From: Prochlorococcus sp. AG-355-O17
GTDB lineage: Bacteria; Cyanobacteriota; Cyanobacteriia; PCC-6307; Cyanobiaceae
Assembly: GCA_003280655.1 (NCBI GenBank)
Contig: QCEK01000012.1
Coordinates: 1-44,711, forward strand
DNA length: 44,711 nt
Reading direction: 5' to 3'
Positions 38,991-44,711 of the stretch are shown here, piece after piece. A model generated the notes under the pieces. The model was given only the letters and a program-made list of their open reading frames with translations. It was not told the origin of the DNA and did not search any database. Numbering within the stretch: position 1 is the stretch's first letter; each line of letters starts with the position of its first letter. Made by a program: the position numbers and the translations under genes.

Positions 38991-39887
38991 TTATGGCAAA
39001 AGGTCATTAAGAGTTGATGATAAACCAAATTGTTTTTGCCAGCTATAAATAGTATTTACCAGTAACATTGTTACTGTCATTGGTCCCACACCTCCTGGTA
39101 CAGGTGTGTAAGCAAATACTTTAGAAATTACATCTTCTAATAATACATCGCCACATAATCTGGTTTGATTTTTATCGGTAGTTTTTAATCTATGTATTCC
39201 AACATCAATAATTACTGCTCCTTCTTTCACAAAACTCGAATCTACAAGATTGGGTTTTCCTGCAGCCGCAATTAAAATGTCTGCTTCTCTACAGACTTTA
39301 TTTAAATTTAATGTTTTGGAGTGAGTAATTGTTACCGTGCTATTTAGATTCAACAACATAAGCGATAAGGGTTTCCCAACAAGCAAACTTCTTCCTATGA
39401 CAACAATTTTCTTACCTTCAATTGTAATATTTTGGGATCTTAATAAATTAATAATTCCTGCTGGTGTACATGATCTCATCGCCGACTCATTTTTCACTAG
39501 TTTGCCGATGTTTATTTCATTTAGTCCATCTACATCTTTTCTTGGATTAATATGGCTTATCAGTTTATGTTCGTCAAACTTCTTTGGGATAGGAAGTTGT
39601 AGTAACATTCCATCAATTTCCTTATCAGAATTAAGTTTGATTATTAATTCTTCAACTTCTTTTTGCTCTACACTATCTTTTAGATGAAAGATAAAGCTCT
39701 TTATTCCAATCCTTGCACAAGCTTTTTCCTTGTTATTAACGTAAACACCACTCGCGGGGTCTTCACCTATTCTTATAACAGCTAAACCGGGAGCTCTTTT
39801 TGCAATTTTTTTATTACTTGATATGTAGTTGGTTAATCTTTCTTCAATTTCAAGGGATAATTTTTTACCGTCTAATTTTAATGACAT
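38991..39887 (-). CDS. folD: Bifunctional methylenetetrahydrofolate dehydrogenase/cyclohydrolase
   Basis: FolD interconverts 5,10-methylene-THF and 10-formyl-THF, feeding purine and formyl-Met synthesis. It has 298 aa. The catalytic Lys is in [14 protein letters not shown] (about residue 55), followed by [22 protein letters not shown], the NADP-site [14 protein letters not shown], and [15 protein letters not shown] near the C-terminus. It is the first gene of a minus-strand folD-crtE-DUF212 series and diverges from the 7TM-HD phosphodiesterase gene over 74 bases. Confidence 0.96.
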   Translation of the reverse strand: MSLKLDGKKLSLEIEERLTNYISSNKKIAKRAPGLAVIRIGEDPASGVYVNNKEKACARIGIKSFIFHLKDSVEQKEVEELIIKLNSDKEIDGMLLQLPIPKKFDEHKLISHINPRKDVDGLNEINIGKLVKNESAMRSCTPAGIINLLRSQNITIEGKKIVVIGRSLLVGKPLSLMLLNLNSTVTITHSKTLNLNKVCREADILIAAAGKPNLVDSSFVKEGAVIIDVGIHRLKTTDKNQTRLCGDVLLEDVISKVFAYTPVPGGVGPMTVTMLLVNTIYSWQKQFGLSSTLNDLLP

Positions 39888-39922
39888 TTAGAAAAACATC
39901 TCCTTTTTACACCTAGCATGCC

Positions 39923-39928
39923 TATAAT
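39923..39928 (+). promoter_or_regulatory. Candidate -10 box for the 7TM-HD gene
   Basis: TATAAT lies 33 bases before the GTG start in the 74-base folD/7TM-HD divergent gap. ATAAT (39924-39928) is repeated inverted as ATTAT (39934-39938). There is no clear -35. Pattern-only evidence in A/T-rich DNA. Confidence 0.3.
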
Positions 39929-39961
39929 CTGGAATTATTCAAATAGATTTATTTATATTCT

Positions 39962-41428
39962 GTGCAAAACATCACAACTACCTTAAAGAAATTGTTTTAT
40001 CTGTGGAGCCGAAGTCAGGTACCATTAAAACAACCAATTAAAATTTCAAGAATAGATAATCTCATAATTTTTTTAGTATGCATTTTAATTTCAATAATTT
40101 CCTCTTATAAACTACTTCTTATTTCGCCTTTAAATATCGCAAATATTTTTTCTTGGCTTTTGACCTTTACTGAAGTACTTATTAGTTCCGGGGTTTTAAT
40201 ATTAGTTTCAAAAAAAGAAAATCCCACAATTTCTTCAAGACAGATCTTTTTGATTATTACTCTTCTATTATCAGTACAAATTACGAAATTAGCATTAGCT
40301 TCAACCATAAGTCCATTATCTTTGATAATTCCACCGGCATTAATAATATCTCAAGGAATGGGAAGCATAACAGCTTTAACTTGGGTATCAATAGCGAGTT
40401 ATATTTGGCCTGACCCTGAAATTTTTATCAATAACAATTTATTTTTTATTTTATTAGTTTGTGCTTCAATAGTATCTCTTCTTGGAGGAAGAATAAGAAG
40501 TAGAGCTCAGTTACTTCAACTATCAATTTTTGTCCCCATAGGATCGTTCTTGAGTCAATGGATATTGATAGATAAAATATCTCTTATTAATAAGCAAGAT
40601 TTTGTATTAGCTAATGGGGATATATTTTCTGATTCCTTGCTATTGGCAATAGCTATGCTTTTTACAATTTTATTTATTCCTATTTTTGAATCGATATTTG
40701 GATTATTAACTAAAGCAAGATTACTCGAATTGGCCGATAAGGAGAAACCTCTAATTAGAAGATTGTCTCTAGAAGCTCCTGGAACTTTTGAACATACCTT
40801 ACTTATATGTGGTTTAGCAGAGGAAGCCACGAGAATGATTGGAGGTGATATTGATCTAATTAAAACTGGAGCGTTATATCATGATGTTGGCAAATTACAT
40901 GCACCTAATTGGTTTATTGAAAATCAGGATGGCTTAAAAAATCCGCATGACGAATTGGATGATCCGATTAAAAGTGCGGAAGTATTACAGGCTCATGTTG
41001 ATGAAGGATTGAAATTTGCGAGAAAAAATCGACTACCTAAACCAATAGCTAATTTTATTCCTGAACATCAAGGTACCCTTAAAATGGGATATTTTTTTCA
41101 AAAAGCTAAAGAAAAAAATCTAGAAATTAATGAATACTATTTTAGATACAAAGGCCCTATTCCTCAGTCCAAAGAAACAGCTATTTTAATGCTTGCAGAT
41201 GGATGTGAAGCAGCTCTAAGAGCTATGAATATTAATGCAACTGATAAAGAAGCGTTGGAAACAATTTCTAATATTATCTATTCGCGTAAAAAAGATGGGC
41301 AATTAGATGATAGTAATTTATCGAAAGGAGAAATTTTTCTAATAAAAAGGGCATTCTTGAATGTTTGGAAAAGAATTAGACACAGAAGAATTCAGTATCC
41401 AACTAGCAAGAATAATACTTTTTCTTAA
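39962..41428 (+). CDS. pgpH: 7TM-HD family phosphodiesterase (PgpH type), short form
   Basis: PgpH-type proteins hydrolyse c-di-AMP in the cytoplasm through an HD domain anchored by a seven-helix membrane domain. The protein has 488 aa from a GTG start; an in-frame TAG six codons upstream (39944-39946) rules out a longer form. Hydrophobic helices fill about 31-245. The HD domain begins with GTFEHTLLICGLAEEA (H278) and has H307-D308 in LYHDVGKLHAP, then IPEHQGT and LMLADGCEAALRA. Members with a large extracellular 7TMR-HDED sensor carry over 200 residues between helices 1 and 2; here helix 2 follows at once. The symbol is assigned by domain layout, and c-di-AMP specificity is inference. Confidence 0.8.
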   Translation: MQNITTTLKKLFYLWSRSQVPLKQPIKISRIDNLIIFLVCILISIISSYKLLLISPLNIANIFSWLLTFTEVLISSGVLILVSKKENPTISSRQIFLIITLLLSVQITKLALASTISPLSLIIPPALIISQGMGSITALTWVSIASYIWPDPEIFINNNLFFILLVCASIVSLLGGRIRSRAQLLQLSIFVPIGSFLSQWILIDKISLINKQDFVLANGDIFSDSLLLAIAMLFTILFIPIFESIFGLLTKARLLELADKEKPLIRRLSLEAPGTFEHTLLICGLAEEATRMIGGDIDLIKTGALYHDVGKLHAPNWFIENQDGLKNPHDELDDPIKSAEVLQAHVDEGLKFARKNRLPKPIANFIPEHQGTLKMGYFFQKAKEKNLEINEYYFRYKGPIPQSKETAILMLADGCEAALRAMNINATDKEALETISNIIYSRKKDGQLDDSNLSKGEIFLIKRAFLNVWKRIRHRRIQYPTSKNNTFS

Positions 41429-41437
41429 TTTTCAATT

Positions 41438-41830
41438 TTATAACCTAATACTTCTTCGATGTTTCGGATTACACCAATAAAGAAGAGCTAACGTACTTAA
41501 TAATGTTGTTAAAAGAGTAAACCCACCAACTCCATAAATGTCTTGAAGAGTTATGAGCCTTACAACTGAATAAGGACCCATACCAGAAATTACCATTGAT
41601 AGAGATACCAGAGTTAAAGTTACTCCCCATTTTCTCTCTGCTAAAAGAGCTGCTGAAGAAACTATTCCAACAATTGCAGCAGGCCATCCAAGACTTATGG
41701 CAAGAGTTATATTTGCAGCTTTTAGTGGAGGCCCATAACTTATTATCAATGCGATTATTGGAAGTGCAATTATGTTGCCGATTAAGCCAACCCACGAAAG
41801 TGCCCAATATCCAAGTACCCTTTCTCTCAT
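41438..41830 (-). CDS. Small four-helix membrane protein of unknown function
   Basis: I do not recognise a named family. The 130-aa protein has four clear hydrophobic helices (about 10-32, 40-62, 69-90 and 97-122), with a conserved-looking PYSVVRLITLQDIYGVGG loop between helices 3 and 4 and a basic C-terminus. It ends nine bases from the convergent 7TM-HD gene and starts 83 bases downstream of leuA. The other frames open here are shadows: this one has the coherent membrane-protein pattern. Confidence 0.7.
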   Translation of the reverse strand: MRERVLGYWALSWVGLIGNIIALPIIALIISYGPPLKAANITLAISLGWPAAIVGIVSSAALLAERKWGVTLTLVSLSMVISGMGPYSVVRLITLQDIYGVGGFTLLTTLLSTLALLYWCNPKHRRSIRL

Positions 41831-41913
41831 TATTTACTGCTTTAACTATTAGTTTAATCTACAGTATTATGAGACTACTTTATAATGCTACTTAATAATC
41901 CTAAGACAATAAT

Positions 41914-43554
41914 TTAATTTGCAGGATTAGATAGAAATTTATTATTGGAATTCTCTAAACTATCAAATTGTGGATGAATTGAATTTTTTTTCTCAGAAAA
42001 TACAAGTCTATTTAAAGCATTAACGTAAGCATTCGCTGCAGCAACAACAACGTCTGTATCAGCAGAATGACCTGAATATATTTTATTATTACTTCTGATT
42101 CTTATTGTTACTTCGCCCAGAGCATCAATTCCTTCTGTTACCGACTTAACAGAAAATTCAATTAATTCATTAGGAACTTTAGCTAATTTATTTAAAGCCT
42201 CGCATACAGCATCAACGGGTCCAGTCCCAATTGATACAGCAGTGTCTTCACTATTATCTTCCGTGTTTAGAAGCGAAATGGTTGCAGTAGGTTTAGAGGT
42301 GTTACCACAACTTACTTGTACAAGACTTAATTGAAATTTAGCTTCTGGGAGTTGAACTTGTTCACTAACAATTGCTTCTAAGTCTCTATCAGTAATTTCT
42401 CTTTTCCTGTCAGCTAAATCCTTAAAACGAGCAAAAGCATCATTTAAATCTTCTCGACTCAAGTCATATCCCATCTCTTCTAATCTTGCTCTTACCGCGC
42501 TTCTTCCACTAAGTTTCCCTAAAGAAATTTTGTTTTCACTCAAACCAACAGTTTTTGCATCGATAATTTCGTAAGTTAGTCTATTTTTTAAAACCCCATC
42601 CTGATGAATGCCTGACTCATGTGCAAAAGCATTAGCTCCCACAATTGCTTTATTAGGTTGTACAGTCATTCCAGTTAGGTTGGAAACAAGTCTAGAGGTT
42701 TTTGTTATTTCTTCTGTTCTTATAGCTGTAAGAGGAGTTGGGGAATCTGGATTTCTTTTGAAAAAACTATTAAAAAAACTTTTCCTAACATGAAGTGCCA
42801 TTACTAATTCTTCTAGAGAGGCATTCCCGGCTCTTTCACCAATTCCATTTATAGTACATTCTAGTTGTCTTGCTCCATTTTTTACTGCCTCAAGAAAATT
42901 GGCTACTGCTAAGCCCAAATCATTATGACCATGAACGGAGATTACTGCTTCATCAATATTTGGAACATTTTTATTTATGTCGGCAATTAGTTTGCCAAAT
43001 TCACTAGGAGTTGTAAATCCAACAGTGTCAGGGATATTTATTGTTGTCGCTCCTGCAGATATTGCTAGTTGAATCACTTCGTATAAAAACTCAGGATCAC
43101 TCCTTGAAGCATCTTCACAAGAAAACTCAATATCATCTACTAATGATTTTGCATAATTAACCATTTCTGGGACTATTTGAAGAACATCTTTTCTGGATTT
43201 TTTAAGTTTATGTTTAAGATGAATATCACTAGTCGCAATAAAAGTATGTATTCTTTTCTTCGGAGCCGGACTTACAGCTTCGTAACATGCTTTTATATCT
43301 CCTTTAGAAGCCCTAGCTAAACCGCATATTATAGGGCCATTTTCTTTCCCCACAGCATTAGCAATTTTATTAACAGCTTTAAAATCTCCTGGACTTGCGA
43401 AAGGGAATCCAGCTTCAATAACATCTACTCCTAATCTTGCTAATTGAAGGGCGATAGCAAGTTTTTCTTCGAGATTTAAGCTGGCACCAGGAGATTGCTC
43501 TCCATCCCGAAGAGTTGTATCAAATATCAAAATTCTTCCAGGATCTTTTGACAT
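41914..43554 (-). CDS. leuA: 2-isopropylmalate synthase
   Basis: This enzyme condenses acetyl-CoA with 2-oxoisovalerate, the committed step to leucine. It has 546 aa. The HMGL-like barrel starts with [17 protein letters not shown] near residue 10 (metal-binding Asp), and the metal-binding [14 protein letters not shown] follows. [11 protein letters not shown] and [13 protein letters not shown] are typical. The C-terminal regulatory dimer domain (about 390-520), which binds leucine in feedback inhibition, is present and ends with [22 protein letters not shown]. It diverges from the GH57 gene over a 224-base gap. No other leu gene is near. Confidence 0.96.
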   Translation of the reverse strand: MSKDPGRILIFDTTLRDGEQSPGASLNLEEKLAIALQLARLGVDVIEAGFPFASPGDFKAVNKIANAVGKENGPIICGLARASKGDIKACYEAVSPAPKKRIHTFIATSDIHLKHKLKKSRKDVLQIVPEMVNYAKSLVDDIEFSCEDASRSDPEFLYEVIQLAISAGATTINIPDTVGFTTPSEFGKLIADINKNVPNIDEAVISVHGHNDLGLAVANFLEAVKNGARQLECTINGIGERAGNASLEELVMALHVRKSFFNSFFKRNPDSPTPLTAIRTEEITKTSRLVSNLTGMTVQPNKAIVGANAFAHESGIHQDGVLKNRLTYEIIDAKTVGLSENKISLGKLSGRSAVRARLEEMGYDLSREDLNDAFARFKDLADRKREITDRDLEAIVSEQVQLPEAKFQLSLVQVSCGNTSKPTATISLLNTEDNSEDTAVSIGTGPVDAVCEALNKLAKVPNELIEFSVKSVTEGIDALGEVTIRIRSNNKIYSGHSADTDVVVAAANAYVNALNRLVFSEKKNSIHPQFDSLENSNNKFLSNPAN

Positions 43555-43679
43555 CAGAAGGAATAAACTAAACTCATATTAAGCTAATTAAAAAAATTTG
43601 ACTAGATTTAATTCAATAAAACTTTGCTGAAAGTTTATAACTTAAATAATATTGGTTAAATTTCTGAAAAAAAAAATAA

Positions 43680-43702
43680 AATACTTAAATTTTTAAAGTA
43701 TT
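43680..43702. repeat. Inverted repeat in the leuA/GH57 divergent gap
   Basis: AATACTT (43680-43686) and AAGTATT (43696-43702) form a perfect 7-base inverted repeat, with a few further matches on both sides. It lies about 125 bases before leuA and about 76 before the GH57 start. It could be an operator or an RNA hairpin, or chance in a region that is nearly all A and T. The rest of the gap shows no coding sequence. Confidence 0.3.
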
Positions 43703-43778
43703 ATTTTAGGATTAAACCTACTTTTTATAAAAAATAATTTCGAATTTTTATAGAACTATAGGCATAAATTTAAAAAGT

Positions 43779-44711
43779 ATGAATGGGCAATACTCTAAAA
43801 ATAATGTTTTAGGCCAGTTAGCGATAGTTTTACATGCACATCTACCTTATGTCAGAAAAAATGAAAAAAACTCCTTAGAAGAAGATTGGTTATTTCAGGC
43901 GATTTTGGAATGTTACATACCACTACTTCAATCAATAGAATCTTCCAAAAATGAAAATCCTTTAAATACCAAACTTACTATTAGTTTGTCTCCAACATTA
44001 TTATCACTTCTAAATAATAAAAAAATTCAAGAAACATTCCCAAGCTGGATTGAAACAAGAAATAATTTCTTAAAAGAACTGCCAAAAGAAGAAAAAAATG
44101 CCTCTGCTTTTTTAATGAATAATCTTAATGACAAATACTTGTATTGGCAAAAATGTTCTGGAAATTTAATTGAGAAGTTTAGAGTTTTAAATAACTCTGG
44201 GAATTTGGATATTCTTACTTGTGCTGCTACGCACGGATATTTGCCAATTTTAAGGGAGAATCCAGAAACTGTTAAAGGACAAATTAATACAGCCATTACG
44301 AACCATGAAAATATTTTTGGAACTAAGCCTTTAGGTATTTGGTTACCTGAATGTGCATATTATGAGAATTTAGATGAAATGCTATTTAATTCTGGAATTA
44401 GATATGCAATCTTAGATGGACACGGTATTCTAAACGCTACACCAAGACCTAGATATGGTGTCTACGCTCCAATATGCTCGAAAAAAGGAGTTGCCTTCTT
44501 TGGAAGAGATAGTGAGTCAACTTTACCCGTTTGGTCTGCAAAGGACGGGTTCCCCGGAGACAAAGTTTATAGGGAATTTCATAAAGATTTGGGATGGGAA
44601 TTACCTCTCTCCGAACTCCAAAAGAAAGGTATCTCAACTAAAAGACCGTTGGGTTTGAAGTTTCATAAGATTACTGATGATAAGTTACCGTTAGGGGAAA
44701 AGGCTTTTTAC
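43779..44711 (+). CDS. GH57 glycoside hydrolase / alpha-glucan branching enzyme-like (3' partial)
   Basis: The frame runs from the ATG to the last base of the window, giving 311 residues without a stop; the rest is cut off. The N-terminal barrel shows LAIVLHAHLPYVR with H19 and H21, a CAATHGYLPIL segment, and IWLPECAYY with E191, the expected nucleophile position of family GH57. This is the DUF1957-type subgroup that includes alpha-1,4-glucan branching enzymes and alpha-amylase-like proteins. A role in glycogen structure fits malQ in the same window. The second catalytic Asp is beyond the edge, so activity cannot be judged. It was recognised by translating the frame directly. Confidence 0.85.
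   Translation, partial: MNGQYSKNNVLGQLAIVLHAHLPYVRKNEKNSLEEDWLFQAILECYIPLLQSIESSKNENPLNTKLTISLSPTLLSLLNNKKIQETFPSWIETRNNFLKELPKEEKNASAFLMNNLNDKYLYWQKCSGNLIEKFRVLNNSGNLDILTCAATHGYLPILRENPETVKGQINTAITNHENIFGTKPLGIWLPECAYYENLDEMLFNSGIRYAILDGHGILNATPRPRYGVYAPICSKKGVAFFGRDSESTLPVWSAKDGFPGDKVYREFHKDLGWELPLSELQKKGISTKRPLGLKFHKITDDKLPLGEKAFY

Noticed and set aside
43779-44711. GH57 gene as a pseudogene
   Set aside because: The frame has no stop and simply runs off the window edge with its catalytic Glu intact.

Overview
The window is a strongly AT-rich, tightly packed stretch of core chromosome from a marine picocyanobacterium. The best match is Prochlorococcus, probably a high-light-adapted lineage. 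The evidence is the A/T-rich coding sequence, very short intergenic gaps, a CyanoP-type lipoprotein, SasA (circadian output kinase), an FNR (petH) without a phycobilisome-linker domain, a zwf-opcA pair, and a cyanobacterial tRNA-Glu. The assignment to Prochlorococcus is inference from protein resemblance; no database search was run. I see no insertion sequence, prophage, CRISPR array, toxin-antitoxin pair or other accessory island. No gap between genes exceeds 300 bases.

Layout. 1-4.6 kb: recB (5' end cut off by the window edge) and recD, the DNA-repair helicase/nuclease pair. 4.7-8.6 kb: a DEAD-box RNA helicase with a perfect hairpin just before its start codon, then a small exported Cys-containing protein and a half-size ABC exporter. 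8.6-9.2 kb, minus: PsbP/CyanoP lipoprotein. 9.3-10.8 kb: recR and lipA. 10.8-16.3 kb, minus: a probable six-gene operon read lysA - cdaA - uppS - bioB - trhO - unknown. 16.4-21.6 kb: rimI, clpC, a glycerol-dehydrogenase-like protein and an alpha/beta hydrolase. 21.6-23.9 kb, minus: a PLP decarboxylase-family protein, then cdsA. 23.9-26.2 kb: an ABC1/UbiB-type kinase and a membrane-anchored HTH protein. 26.2-27.7 kb, minus: malQ. 28.0-29.0 kb: prs. 29.0-30.0 kb, minus: two poorly characterised genes. 30.1-31.4 kb: sasA and tRNA-Glu(UUC). 31.4-31.9 kb, minus: a START-like protein. 32.1-37.6 kb: petH, zwf, opcA and a cobyrinate/hydrogenobyrinate a,c-diamide synthase. 37.6-39.9 kb, minus: folD, crtE and a DUF212 membrane protein. 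40.0-41.4 kb: a 7TM-HD phosphodiesterase. 41.4-43.6 kb, minus: leuA and a small membrane protein. 43.8 kb to the end: a GH57 glycoside hydrolase cut off by the 3' edge.

How the genes fit together. petH, zwf and opcA serve NADPH supply by day (photosynthetic FNR) and by night (oxidative pentose phosphate pathway). malQ and the GH57 protein handle alpha-glucans. uppS, lysA and cdsA feed envelope synthesis. crtE feeds chlorophyll side chains and carotenoids. tRNA-Glu serves both translation and tetrapyrrole synthesis. A c-di-AMP cyclase (cdaA) and a likely c-di-AMP phosphodiesterase (PgpH type) both lie in this window.

No clear undescribed system appears. The observations most worth checking are the start-codon-proximal hairpin of the DEAD-box helicase, the apparently altered RHR motif of CdaA, the PgpH homologue without its extracellular sensor domain, the membrane-anchor-like N-terminus of FNR, and the lack of room for terminators at all eight convergent junctions.
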